Positions 33,601-42,144 of a stretch of 64,000 nucleotides of DNA are shown one piece after another. Position 1 is the stretch's first letter. Each line of letters starts with the position of its first letter. This DNA comes from Phycisphaerae bacterium (GTDB lineage: Bacteria; Planctomycetota; Phycisphaerae; Phycisphaerales; SM1A02). A program made the translations under genes and the position numbers. The stretch lies in the NCBI GenBank assembly GCA_016795035.1, contig JAEUIT010000077.1:26653-90652 (forward strand), given 5' to 3'. Below the pieces are notes generated by a model, which saw nothing but the letters and a program-made list of their open reading frames with translations, ran no database searches and had not been told where the DNA came from.

Positions 33601-36060
33601 AGACGCCAAGCCGTCAATGGTGATCCCGAACTCCTGGTCGAAGATAAGCCGACCTGCTTCGTCGTCGAGCGCGCGCAGCTGGTCGCCTTCCCCGCTCCAG
33701 AGGACGCCCCAATAGTCAGAGCTGCTTGCGACGGAGAGGAACACGCGCGGCGCAATCTTGCCCACGGGCGTGCGACATGGGAGGACGAGGCAGTCGGGGG
33801 TCGAGCGTGGATCGAGGATGCTCGCGGCTGGGCAACGCAGTCGATGATCGATGGCGTGCTGCAACAAAGCTTGCGCAACGGCCTGCCATCCGAAGCGAAT
33901 CGGGTGAAGCGGCGTTAGGAGGATGGCTTGGGGATAGGGATGCAGCGCCGCCCCGTTGGGATCAAGCCGATGAACGGTGACGAGGTCCGCCCAGACGGCC
34001 GAGTCGTAGTCCTGCTTCAACCACTTGGCGTACTCGTCGAGGTAACTGGTGACAAGGTTACGGAATGCCTCGTCGCGCATCCGTTCGCCGATGGAGACCG
34101 TTTCGACGACTTCGTCGGCTGATGAACCTTGCGTGAGCGCGGCCTGCAAGGCGGAGCGCGCCGCCACGTAGGCCTTGGGTGGCTGAAAAGCCTCAGGTTC
34201 TGGCCGAGGATCATGCTGCATCGGGACAGCCGATAGCTTGGGTCGAGACCTCCACTCTGGTGCTGCCCACGCTTCTAGATAGTCCTCACCCAGCACCAGC
34301 GGGTGAAAAGAGTCCGGGTCTTCAAGCAACCAGTGCTCAAGGTCATTCGCTCGGCAGGCGGCAGGTTCCACCCTTGCGGCACCGCCACCCCGACGAACGG
34401 CCGAGCGATGCTCCAAGATGAGGCGATCGAATTCGCTAGCGGCACCTACCGGAGGGGCATCGGACGCACGAACGAACAATCGCAATACGACCTGATCGCC
34501 GCGCACTTCCGCGGTGAACTCGTGCAGGGACTCGTCGTCCGTCTGGATGAGCGTTGCAGCGGACGTATCTCCGCTCTTATTGATCGGCCTCTCTTGCGGC
34601 TCGTTCGATTCCGCGCTGGTGTCGTGGCCCGTGATGCGATCCCCGATGACCACGTGCCTGCCATGCAGGATGTCAACGTGGTGGCTCCCGACACCCGGGA
34701 ACTCGATATCGCACTCCTGTTCTCCCTTGGCCTTCTTGGCCTTCTTGAACAATGAGTGCTTGATGGCGCTCCGGGAATGGACGACGATGCCAATTGCATA
34801 GCGGTCGAGGACTATGGCGCGTACCACGAAGGCGGTATAGCCATCCGCCTCGAACTGGTACCGCAAGGGAGACTGGTGGTCTGGCGGCGTTTCGTCGGTG
34901 AACGTAGCCGCCCTTCCCGAAAGCGTCACTTCTCCGAGCGCCGTGAAGTCCTTGGTTCCCCTTGACACCGAGATCTTGACCACGGCCCCATCGGGTTCGT
35001 CTTCGCCCACTGATATGTTGAACGCGGCGGTTTCCTGAAAGAGAATCGGCAGGCCGGAGCTCGCCTCCACAAGTGCGCCTGCTGCGGAGACTCGTAGCGC
35101 CTTGTCGGGAACAACGTCGGAATGGAGAAGCTCGTCCCAGCGTGCCAAGGTCAGCGCGTCCCACCACGCCGGCACGCTGCCTGACAGCACCTCCGAGATC
35201 GGAAGCCGATACCACGATGATGGGGACCTAGCAAAGGTGGGTCCGTCCCCACTATTCTCCCTTAGGAACGACTGGGCGGCGGTCAACGCTTCCTGAAGGT
35301 CTGGAGCTGCAGAGGCCCATGTGCCAAACGCCGTAGAAAAGCCCTGTGATTCGAGTTCCTGCCCCACGCGCTCCAGTACGCCCACATGCTGCTTTGTGCC
35401 TAGTTCTTGCGAAGCGCACGGCGGGAATCCAAGGGCTGCAAGCAACAACCTCGGTGTCGGGGCCGGGCTGGAGACGATCTCGAAGAGTCGCTCGATGACT
35501 CCCCATTGAGAATCTCGGTCCTCCGCGCCAATGTCCAATCGCGCGGCGTCCGTGAGCGCCTGCTCGACAACGCGACGTGCTGCGTCTCTTTGCTCGCCAG
35601 TCCAAGCTAGGTTGCCAAGCGCATGCTCTATGAGCTGCGTAACGAAGGGATCATCCGAAAGGTCACTGCGATCGAGTGCCGGGTCAACTCCGAGGTAGAT
35701 AGCCGACGAGCTAATGGACTCATTCACGATACTGCCGGGCGGCAGGAGGGTCAGAAAACAGTGGCAAGCGGGGTTGTTGCGGACGCGCAGCAAGTGCGAA
35801 TCCGTGCATTTCCCGGAGGCAAGGCCAACGGGATTGGTCGGAACGCTTGCGACCAGAAACACGGGCACGTTCTGCTCGGCGCCGCTCGGTACCGCGACGC
35901 GTAAGCCAGCTTGGCCACCCAGAGAGGAGAGCAGTTCTTCCATCTGGGGGCCCGGCAGACCGCGGAAAATGGGGCGGGCCTCGCGGCCCGCCGGGCTTCC
36001 CAGAATGCGGGTCACCTCATCGGACAAGTAGCGCGAAAGGTAGTTGGTCAAGCCGTTCAT
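30637..36060 (-). CDS. Giant DptH-like protein: PD-(D/E)xK-like motif plus HerA/FtsK-type ATPase
   Basis: 1807 aa, last gene of a five-gene operon. Residues 1-1100 are unrecognised, with many short hydrophobic strands and no TM. Near 1190-1222, RPDLISISLRFEGDQ is followed by VTPIEVKARAD, the D...ExK spacing of a PD-(D/E)xK nuclease. A Pro-rich linker (about 1378-1428) leads to the ATPase: FFHPSNTALNQMNIGIVGDL, Walker A GDLGVGKT (about 1470), FILDYKKDYS, SGIGPVQQERLKSAV, and Walker B SFLLVDEANNI (about 1692). It ends FDVAGEVIRAKPFYELVARG. From memory this C-terminus closely resembles DptH/DndH of phosphorothioate-dependent restriction. No dnd modification genes are present; a cytosine methyltransferase is. 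ATP-driven DNA tracking and cleavage is inferred. Starts by TGATG overlap with the upstream gene. Confidence 0.75.
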   Translation of the reverse strand: MNGLTNYLSRYLSDEVTRILGSPAGREARPIFRGLPGPQMEELLSSLGGQAGLRVAVPSGAEQNVPVFLVASVPTNPVGLASGKCTDSHLLRVRNNPACHCFLTLLPPGSIVNESISSSAIYLGVDPALDRSDLSDDPFVTQLIEHALGNLAWTGEQRDAARRVVEQALTDAARLDIGAEDRDSQWGVIERLFEIVSSPAPTPRLLLAALGFPPCASQELGTKQHVGVLERVGQELESQGFSTAFGTWASAAPDLQEALTAAQSFLRENSGDGPTFARSPSSWYRLPISEVLSGSVPAWWDALTLARWDELLHSDVVPDKALRVSAAGALVEASSGLPILFQETAAFNISVGEDEPDGAVVKISVSRGTKDFTALGEVTLSGRAATFTDETPPDHQSPLRYQFEADGYTAFVVRAIVLDRYAIGIVVHSRSAIKHSLFKKAKKAKGEQECDIEFPGVGSHHVDILHGRHVVIGDRITGHDTSAESNEPQERPINKSGDTSAATLIQTDDESLHEFTAEVRGDQVVLRLFVRASDAPPVGAASEFDRLILEHRSAVRRGGGAARVEPAACRANDLEHWLLEDPDSFHPLVLGEDYLEAWAAPEWRSRPKLSAVPMQHDPRPEPEAFQPPKAYVAARSALQAALTQGSSADEVVETVSIGERMRDEAFRNLVTSYLDEYAKWLKQDYDSAVWADLVTVHRLDPNGAALHPYPQAILLTPLHPIRFGWQAVAQALLQHAIDHRLRCPAASILDPRSTPDCLVLPCRTPVGKIAPRVFLSVASSSDYWGVLWSGEGDQLRALDDEAGRLIFDQEFGITIDGLASGFSVPQVERAIDEMAQIWSAKSTLRVSVTSDTRGSSSCNEGIFSWARKALAEQDPWRYGGGKSLEVYDERGDDLQPEDAELSTLTQVLDSSIRWYSRPTPSPHADLAIIAHLGTQSPELDRQGLYSPIDAVGLNRVRVRRQLAASDGKFIAESRVGKHESSPDTVEALPEVARSTSAQLASLVQAIEGRCADTIDSYVFMPKKPTLEKAVDAARYCAVSSTNVDPACFFTVSDKSYLWDYDLPSYSRRAGENSGFYLIANESPTIRHAAQSAIKDLQRDAVTNDATISRLLREISRRGVPTLKRLTGGGTASLGEIGVLTCLRTLQCEFAETSWPCVFPVRTEGSPLVNLVIPVDPFHAFFDELRQGLQLQDFERPDLISISLRFEGDQLAAMKVTPIEVKARADAMGDSQLRDAIEQARIFARFLEQLAKRASEHAIWGIAHRHLIASWLDYAFRVYGQLRNLMESTDWHKCHGEVLAAILSGRIVPEVDSQGRLFVVGTDKESEKRDLDRDGLNEMLLISHADAYAILTDPAKKVPERLRNVVGDWQLSAQARPPAASHQPDPAPPSPPPAPTARAAPVPAAGSSKELAPPQAIPSKPAPTSDSPPAAVGYGVRFAVGNTVATIEPHDRFFHPSNTALNQMNIGIVGDLGVGKTQLVQALIYQLRRDPAANRGRAPNVFILDYKKDYSKKEFVEATGARVVKPEHIPLNLFDIRDAPDSNKAWLHRARCFIDILSRVYSGIGPVQQERLKSAVKDAYATASAQSLAAPTLYGVFDAYTHIIGDKLDAPYSIMSNMVDMELFTRDPAAVLPFSEFFSGPVVVDLGYLQDDDKTKNVVVAIMLNLFFAYMLSREKKPFLGTDPQLRYVDSFLLVDEANNIMQYEFDVLKKLLLQGREFGIGIMLASQYLSHFRTANEDYREPLLTWFVHKVPNLSVKDLVGIGLTNVDQSVVDRVKGLANHQCLYKTFDVAGEVIRAKPFYELVARG

Positions 36061-37586
36061 CAGTGCATCTCCTCCACTGCGCGGAACGGATTGCGAATGA
36101 GCATCCCGCCTTCAGCATCCGGGCTGTCGGTGACGAGGCCCATGCGCCGAAGCGTCGGACCAAGATCAGCAGCCCCGGTCACGTCATCGGGCTTAAGCGT
36201 GATGCCATACTCGCCCAAATGTCGGCAGAGATCATCCGTGGTTGCGGGACCGAGCGTGCGACGGGCGCAGCAATGCACTAGGAGCAGTACTGCCACGGGG
36301 CCAGCTGAGACGATCCACTTTTCAGCACTGTGGTACCCGTTCTTGCGAAGCCAATAGCCTTGGTCGTAGCTCTTCATGCCTTCTTCTGCGGTTTGCCGCT
36401 GGCCAAGGCAATGGCGGAGAAACTCCTTGATGTTTGACCCCACTCCCTTCTTTACCGAGAAGAGGCGGGGATTGCCGTCGACGATTTCTCGGACGGTGGA
36501 TCGCACTCTGTCCATCGGGAACTTGGACCTGTGGTCGAAAAGCCTGATCGCAGCGAGGCGAATCGCATCAGGTGAAGCGAGCGCATTCGCGCTGGGCTTG
36601 GATAGCTCGCACCCAACCTCTTCTGCGACATGCAGGAGAACGTTGAGCCCGACTCGCGCTTGTAGGTACTCGCGAGAAATCTCTTCGATGGTTTCGGCGG
36701 CGAACTGGCCGTACCGCCAGAATCTCTGGGAACGCATCCCGAGCAGAGCGCGGGTCTCTGGTTCTGATGGTGGAGCCGTTCCCTGAAGTGCTCCCACAAA
36801 CAACTGAAACGTCAAGTGATTTGCTCGGCAAAGCCACAAAACATGCGTAGCGCACGCCAATCGGAGCAGGGACTCCAGCATGCTCACCCATTGCCGCCGG
36901 GTGAGCGATGCCTTGAGGTCCAGAACGTATTCGAGGTCTCCGACAAAGCGTCGCGCGGCAGAGTCGCCGCCACCGGCACGCCAGCTTTCGATGAGGGGAT
37001 GCGGCTGCAGTGGCTGAAGAGCCCAACGAGCGTCCTTTGATCGCCAAGCTTCAAATTCCGATTGGAGGCCCACGGCCCATGGATCGTCAGCCGTATTGGT
37101 AACGCTCAACGATTCAAAGAGCCGTTGCCACATGCATTCTGCCGCGTTCTGATCCGCCGCTCCAAACGCAATAATCCGCTCAACCATCTCTCCTGGATTC
37201 CAGGAGTTGGTTGTGAGACGAGCTGATGAGGAATACAGCGCACAGTCAGGTACAAGTGGGCAGAGCTGGAGAAATCGCTTGGCGGATTGGTTGGGTTGCT
37301 TCGGACTCTTGAGGGACGATTCAAGCACGCTGTGCCACGTATCCGCCGCGAGAAGAGGCTTACCCGTTGGTTTGCCCTTTTGCACCCGTCGCAAAAGCTC
37401 CGTGCCGTTGCGTGGCACGTGACCCTCAAGGGTTGGGCCGAAGCCAACGTTACGAACAAGTGAGGCGAGGACTACCTCTCCCGATGCATACTCGGGCGCG
37501 GGTCGCACTTGAAGAAAACTCCCGGCGTAGTGGCCATGCGTGCCGGACTTCCCGAATGGATCATCGATCAACGCCTCAACCTGCAT
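36060..37586 (-). CDS. Unknown 508-aa protein of the methyltransferase/ATPase operon
   Basis: No family recognised. It begins MQVEALIDDPFGKSGTHGHY and has a mixed alpha/beta composition without signal, TM or obvious catalytic motif. Helical stretches such as QWVSMLESLLRLACATHVLW and AETIEEISREYLQARVGLNV occur mid-protein. A C-terminal segment (LCRHLGEYGITLKPDDVTGA, LGPTLRRMGLVTDSPDAEGG) looks like a winged-helix end. Position between the AAA ATPase (11-nt overlap) and the giant ATPase (1-nt overlap) matches that of DptG in dptFGH operons, so it may be the analogous linking subunit. That is inference from order only. Confidence 0.65.
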   Translation of the reverse strand: MQVEALIDDPFGKSGTHGHYAGSFLQVRPAPEYASGEVVLASLVRNVGFGPTLEGHVPRNGTELLRRVQKGKPTGKPLLAADTWHSVLESSLKSPKQPNQSAKRFLQLCPLVPDCALYSSSARLTTNSWNPGEMVERIIAFGAADQNAAECMWQRLFESLSVTNTADDPWAVGLQSEFEAWRSKDARWALQPLQPHPLIESWRAGGGDSAARRFVGDLEYVLDLKASLTRRQWVSMLESLLRLACATHVLWLCRANHLTFQLFVGALQGTAPPSEPETRALLGMRSQRFWRYGQFAAETIEEISREYLQARVGLNVLLHVAEEVGCELSKPSANALASPDAIRLAAIRLFDHRSKFPMDRVRSTVREIVDGNPRLFSVKKGVGSNIKEFLRHCLGQRQTAEEGMKSYDQGYWLRKNGYHSAEKWIVSAGPVAVLLLVHCCARRTLGPATTDDLCRHLGEYGITLKPDDVTGAADLGPTLRRMGLVTDSPDAEGGMLIRNPFRAVEEMH

Positions 37587-39681
37587 GTGTTTCTCCTTGC
37601 GTGGTCACCGAGACTCGCCCGTCTTCAAGGTGGAAACACTGGCGACTACCGCCGATCTCGATTAGTACCTCTTCCTCCAGAATGCGTGGATCACGGCAAG
37701 TCTCACCCGTGACGATGGATCGGGTCGTGTCAAACAGTGCAAAGACCGCCGGCGGAAGCGACGCCGCCCGAAGTCCAAAATCGCGGTCGGCAAGGGAGGA
37801 GAAGAGCTCCATGGTCACCGGGACCACGTATTTGCCAATGCGCACGTAGGGCACTGGGGCTACGGGTCGCGCGTCAGACTTGACGCGCTGCACGGTCTTC
37901 ACCGGCACCTTGCTCGTGATGAGGCGCACGTCGCGAGACCGGTACGGGACCGGCTGGCCAAACGTGGTGGCAAGCGAGGCAGTGAATCGATTGCGATCGT
38001 CGTGCAAAAGCGCCTGGAGACTCTTGCGAAATCCCTTCAACTCGTCCACGTTTGCAGTGACGTCGCGATACTCCCGCAGGCGAACCAGCCCACTGCATAC
38101 ACCACGGCGCGTTCCGATAGACCTCTTTACCAGTCGAGAGGCAAACTGCCGGATTACTTGTTGTACCAGCCGGGCGGAGGGTGCCAACTTCCGGGGATAG
38201 GCCTGAGAGGCAAGGAACTCGTCTGCGACAGCAAGGTCGCGCAAAACGTCGCGTTCGAGTTCAGACACCTGCAATCGGACAAGTTCTAGCCCATCGGCGA
38301 TGGAAAAACTAAAGCGTTCCTCTATGTCCTGAACTGTGCACGTCCGCTTCTGGGTCTCGATGAGCGCAATTGGACCGCTGGCAAGCGCGGGGTCCAATAC
38401 CTCGCTCCAGGTCGTCGCAATCAGCTTCGAGATATCGGTTTCGCAGGCATGGTGCCGCGCACCGAGCCAGGCCAAGAGGCCAAACGCCGCCGACAGTTGA
38501 GGCTCTTTCAACGCGGCAAGCTCGCGTGCCGCCTTTGGGTGAACTCCGGCGCGAAACGTCGGCCACAGGGGGAACAGTCGGTGCTGATAGAGCCTTGAAA
38601 CGAGGTTCAACTTGATCTTGATAGAGTCGGCGGATGTCTGCGCGGCTTTCTTAATCTGCTCCGCCGCCCACTCGCATGGTCCCCGGGTTCCTGCCTTTGC
38701 GGCGTACTCACGGTCATCGCCCACGATGATGTGTGGAATGAGGGAGAAGAGATCGCGAAAGGTCCATCGCTTCCCCGCGGCCAGTTCGAAATATCGCAGC
38801 AGGTCGCACAGGGCACCACTTGCCTCCTCGGTTGCAAGCAGACTCCGGTTCGAGCAAAAGGGACACTTAGAGCCCGCCGGACAAGTTGCCGGCCATCGGC
38901 GTTCGTCGACAGCAACGCGGAGGAATTTCTGGCACACCGGGTGCGTACCGCTGCTGTCCGCCGTCAAAGATTCAACGTCCATCGGCCATACTGCGATTCG
39001 CGGTGCGGAAGGCAGTGGCCAGCATGGCACGTCCTTGGGTCCAGAGGTGACCGCCTCAAGGAGCTCTTCAAGGATTGGGACCGCATCGCTCAGGGCGTTG
39101 TCTAGCTTTGATGCCGACAGCGCCTCGGACACTACGCCGCGGTTTGCGCAACAGATGTAGATTGCTTCGACTGGGTTGCGGAAACAATCCAGCAACTCCG
39201 TCGCGAGTAGTTTTCCACGAGAAGTGCCGGGCTGTTGCGGATCTTCCGACGCATCTTGCACAAGGCGAAGTCGCTGTGGTAACCCGGTGGGCAGTGTGGT
39301 CGCGAAGAGAGAAAGCCATAGACACGCTTGACGTGGAGCTAGCGAACCATCTGCGGCCGTGTAAATGCGCGTGCACTCACCCACGATGCGGCCGCTGGCC
39401 CCGAGCCGTTCATCCAGATACTCAATCAGGACTTGCACGGCGTCCGTTTTCCCATTGCCCGGTCCGCCAACGAGGAGGACAGCGCTCGGGATAGTTGCTG
39501 GAGCCACCAGCAGGTTGTCTACCCAAGAACGGAGTCGCGCGATGACGGGCGTCTCGATATGCTCGCCTGAAGGACGACCCGAGCCGGCGTGGAAAGGACG
39601 CTTGACGCCCCCGCCACGATGCCCTGACCACTTCAATAAGCCTGCTGGGAATTCGCTTGCGACTGCGGCCTGCTCGCTCAT
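37576..39681 (-). CDS. AAA/STAND-like ATPase with zinc cluster (DptF-position)
   Basis: 701 aa from ATG 39681, preceded by AAGGGGA; longer readings would run into the methyltransferase gene. Walker A GGPGNGKT (residues 72-79) follows SAVLLV. AIYICCANRGVVSEAL resembles the sensor/Walker B strand of STAND-type ATPases (ANRG). A zinc-ligand cluster CPAGSKCPFC lies near 272-281. The C-terminal half is helical and ends in beta-rich sequence (EEEVLIEIGGSRQCFHLEDG). No nuclease motif. Placement before the 508-aa and 1807-aa genes parallels dptF. It likely senses target DNA or assembles the restriction complex; this is not proven. Confidence 0.75.
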   Translation of the reverse strand: MSEQAAVASEFPAGLLKWSGHRGGGVKRPFHAGSGRPSGEHIETPVIARLRSWVDNLLVAPATIPSAVLLVGGPGNGKTDAVQVLIEYLDERLGASGRIVGECTRIYTAADGSLAPRQACLWLSLFATTLPTGLPQRLRLVQDASEDPQQPGTSRGKLLATELLDCFRNPVEAIYICCANRGVVSEALSASKLDNALSDAVPILEELLEAVTSGPKDVPCWPLPSAPRIAVWPMDVESLTADSSGTHPVCQKFLRVAVDERRWPATCPAGSKCPFCSNRSLLATEEASGALCDLLRYFELAAGKRWTFRDLFSLIPHIIVGDDREYAAKAGTRGPCEWAAEQIKKAAQTSADSIKIKLNLVSRLYQHRLFPLWPTFRAGVHPKAARELAALKEPQLSAAFGLLAWLGARHHACETDISKLIATTWSEVLDPALASGPIALIETQKRTCTVQDIEERFSFSIADGLELVRLQVSELERDVLRDLAVADEFLASQAYPRKLAPSARLVQQVIRQFASRLVKRSIGTRRGVCSGLVRLREYRDVTANVDELKGFRKSLQALLHDDRNRFTASLATTFGQPVPYRSRDVRLITSKVPVKTVQRVKSDARPVAPVPYVRIGKYVVPVTMELFSSLADRDFGLRAASLPPAVFALFDTTRSIVTGETCRDPRILEEEVLIEIGGSRQCFHLEDGRVSVTTQGETHAG

Positions 39682-39710
39682 TTCATTTCCCCTTGGACTT
39701 CTCTCTGAAG

Positions 39711-41009
39711 TCAAAAAGTGAGCCCGAGTTCGGATGCGATCTCCGCAGTTATGCGACCAAGAAACTCGGCCAAGAGCGGCGGGACGGCGTTTCCCGCTTG
39801 AGTATATCGGGGGCACTCGCGCACGCGCCGGCTTCCGCCTGTCGTGTATTTCCCCTTGAAGTCGTACCAATCGGGAAAGGACTGCAGGCGCGCGTACTCG
39901 CGCACCGTCAAGATACGTGGCTCCGAATAATGTAGGAAGTCATCCGGCAACGTGGTCAGCGTGTGGGAAGGCTTGTCAGGGTGCAACGGGACGACGCAGT
40001 GCTTCTTGAGACCAAGACGCTTGCGATCCGCGTCAGAAAGCGATACGCCTTTGCGACACGTTGCGAGGATCGTCTTGAAGCGATCCGTAACGACCTCGCC
40101 GTGCTTGGCGAGTCGAAGACTATTGGGGGCAGTGCCGTTCAGCGCGCCGTGCAGGAACCGTTGGTAATCGCTAAGAGGTTGGGTGTACTCAATTTGCTTG
40201 AACCCACTGGAATCGACGCAGTCGATGAGCTTCTTGCCTCTTATTGCTAGATCGGAGATGGCCTGCTTCACTGTGACAGGATGATCTTCCGGAAGCCCTT
40301 TGGCCTTCAAGAAACTCTTGCGGCGAGCATCGAAGTCCCTAAAGGGATCAAAGGCGACGTGCCGTTTGAGCAGGTCGTTCCGAATTGCGAGCATGATGTA
40401 CCGCGGACGAAACTGGGGAACTCCTACATCAGTGCCGTGCACAAGCTTCGTGAAAACAAGGTAGCCAGCGTCTTGCAGCCTCGCCTTGATTTTCTCTGAG
40501 AATGGTTGGCCGGGTCGACCCCGGAGTTTCTTGCTCTTGGCCCCGTTGCTAAACGCAACGGATATGCCCTTCACGTTTTCTAGAAGTACGAATGAAGGTT
40601 GAAGCGCTTTGACCAAATCAACATAATGCTTAAATAATGCGTTACGTGGGTCATTTTGCTTTCGTTGGCCGGCGAGCGAAAACCCCTGGCAGGGTGGGCC
40701 TCCTGCAAGAAGGTCGACCTCGCCTCTGATCTTTGGTAGATCCTTGCCGTGCGTGTTAATGAAATGGCGGATCTCGATCGGCGCCTTCTCAAGCCAGGCT
40801 GGCCAGTCGAATCGGAACGGGCAGTGTTCGTGTCCTTCCACCAAGTTGTGTTTGAGTGTTTCAAACGCGATTGCGTCACTCTCGACGGCAAAGAGCCCTC
40901 TCCAGCCCGCCGACAGCAACCCAAGCGAGAGACCGCCGCAACCCGCGAACAGGTCCACAAAGGTCCCAAGGCGCGATGCCTTCGCTTGTCTGGATTGGCT
41001 GCTGGTCAT
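39711..41009 (-). CDS. C5-cytosine DNA methyltransferase
   Basis: 432 aa. Transfers methyl from SAM to C5 of cytosine. Motifs in order: I FVDLFAGCGGLSLGL (about 17-31), IV GGPPCQGFSLAGQR with the catalytic Cys (about 101), VI FVLLENVKG, VIII QFRPRY, and X GNAVPP near the C-terminus. The variable region between VIII and IX (about 230-330) sets the target, which cannot be read from sequence. It presumably protects host DNA while the downstream ATPase/nuclease genes attack unmodified DNA; the opposite, methyl-dependent restriction, cannot be excluded. Start overlaps the HTH gene by ATGA. Codon use is clearly less GC-rich than in the core genes. Confidence 0.96.
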   Translation of the reverse strand: MTSSQSRQAKASRLGTFVDLFAGCGGLSLGLLSAGWRGLFAVESDAIAFETLKHNLVEGHEHCPFRFDWPAWLEKAPIEIRHFINTHGKDLPKIRGEVDLLAGGPPCQGFSLAGQRKQNDPRNALFKHYVDLVKALQPSFVLLENVKGISVAFSNGAKSKKLRGRPGQPFSEKIKARLQDAGYLVFTKLVHGTDVGVPQFRPRYIMLAIRNDLLKRHVAFDPFRDFDARRKSFLKAKGLPEDHPVTVKQAISDLAIRGKKLIDCVDSSGFKQIEYTQPLSDYQRFLHGALNGTAPNSLRLAKHGEVVTDRFKTILATCRKGVSLSDADRKRLGLKKHCVVPLHPDKPSHTLTTLPDDFLHYSEPRILTVREYARLQSFPDWYDFKGKYTTGGSRRVRECPRYTQAGNAVPPLLAEFLGRITAEIASELGLTF

Positions 41010-41224
41010 GCGCCGCGCCTGTCCGAATGCCGCTCGCCTTTGTCAATGTGCCGACGGCCTGCTTGCTTCTCCAGCCACATTTCTATGTCAGTCCGGCGGA
41101 ACTTCCAGAGGCGACCTACCTTGAAGGCCGGTGATTCGCTGCGCTCGATCAGCTTGTAGACGGTGTCACGTTTCACGCCCAGAAAGGCGGCGACGTTATC
41201 AACGGAGAGCAGCCGTTCGGTCAT
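41006..41224 (-). CDS. Excisionase-type helix-turn-helix protein
   Basis: 72 aa from ATG 41224 (MTERLLSVDNVAAFLGVKRD). LSVDNVAAFLGVKRDTVYKL and the wing GRLWKFRRTDIEMWLEKQ match the MerR-like 'excisionase family' HTH_17 fold. Such proteins either direct excision of mobile elements or repress restriction-modification operons (controller-like). Being first in the operon and coupled to the methyltransferase by ATGA overlap favours a regulator; location inside a tRNA-bracketed island would also fit an orphan excisionase. Confidence 0.85.
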   Translation of the reverse strand: MTERLLSVDNVAAFLGVKRDTVYKLIERSESPAFKVGRLWKFRRTDIEMWLEKQAGRRHIDKGERHSDRRGA

Positions 41225-41376
41225 GAGAATCACCGCAGTCAACCGTATTGAAGGGACTCAAGTGTAGTCGATTCTAACCCATTCGATTGGACAGTCGATG
41301 ATTCGGTTCTGCAGGGAAAATCTACCCATTGGGGCGAAAAGTGGAGGTGGTTTCAAGCGGTCCAGCCCCGCCAAGT

Positions 41377-41583
41377 TCACCATGGCAGGCTCTCCAGCAA
41401 CCGTTCGAGCGCTTGCCCGATCCGCTCGTCGCCTTCGCGGTCGATCGATGCGAGCAGGGAGAGGTACAGCGATAGCGGATCGACGACGTTCGGCATGCTT
41501 TGACCCTTCGGCGTGTAGCTCCACACCTCAACCTCGTGCGAGCGCTCGTCCGGCATTGGAACGACGTTCACGGCGTCGCGCAT
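41377..41583 (-). CDS. Small hypothetical protein
   Basis: 68 aa, MRDAVNVVPMPDERSHEVEV followed by a C-terminal amphipathic helix (LSLYLSLLASIDREGDERIG, QALERLLESLPW). The composition is protein-like, acidic at the end and without the Arg/Pro bias of shadow frames. It lies 27 nt downstream of the truncated Rep-like gene on the same strand. Unknown function. Confidence 0.5.
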   Translation of the reverse strand: MRDAVNVVPMPDERSHEVEVWSYTPKGQSMPNVVDPLSLYLSLLASIDREGDERIGQALERLLESLPW

Positions 41584-41609
41584 GCGCAGCGTGCTTCATG
41601 GTTCGTGGC

Positions 41610-42086
41610 TCAATCCAACGACGTGGCGCTTGGGCTCTCCACCCCCTCAGGCCAGCGCCCGTCGTCGATGATCCCATCGCAACCGCACAGGTCCAGCGAT
41701 TCCTCGATGATGCGCCGGATCGCGACGGCGTCCGTCAATTCCAAGTCAGGCGGTGCGGGCCACGTGTCCGGAGCACGGCGGGGCGTCACGGGCCGAACGA
41801 GCATCGCTCTCGTCGCATCCTCGTCGCGCTGTGCGACATTCTCCCAGGGTCCCCTCCGGACGATGCCAGCGAAGAGCGTCGCGCGGTCGCGGACGCCTGC
41901 AACGCGGAGTGCGCGCGCGGCGGCGGCGAAGAAACGCAAGCGACTCGCCTCGCCAGCTGGCATAAGGCCCGCTGCAATGGCGTGACGCCAGAGCGTCTCG
42001 AGGCGCTCTGGGTCGCGGAGGTCGGCGAGTTCGACATGGGGCGGACTGACTATTTGGCATCCGCCGCCCAAGTCCTCGCGTCGCAA
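41610..42086 (-). pseudogene. Truncated copy of the Rep-like gene, C-terminal part only
   Basis: The 158-residue reading matches the C-terminal 150 residues of the protein at 59827-61290 at roughly 80 percent: VELADLRDPERLETLWRHAI, ASRLRFFAAAARALRVAGVR and TWPAPPDLELTDAVAIRRII align without gaps. The winged-helix N-terminal two thirds are missing, replaced by a short unrelated lead-in next to direct repeat 2. It is therefore a remnant of a second element with the same replication module, or a stand-alone C-terminal domain. Confidence 0.75.
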
Positions 42087-42144
42087 GGCTTTGGGCGGGC
42101 CCAGTTACACCTTTGGGCGTCGTCATGCGACGCGAAGCGGAAAT

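Noticed and set aside
30637..36060. Conjugative transfer ATPase (VirB4/TraD type)
   Set aside because: No other type IV secretion, relaxase or pilus genes are nearby; the ATPase domain resembles DptH/HerA more, and the operon begins with a DNA methyltransferase.
39711..41009. BREX or DISARM assignment for the methyltransferase operon
   Set aside because: No PglZ, BrxL, DUF1998, PLD or SNF2-helicase gene is present, and the large ATPases do not show the corresponding motifs.
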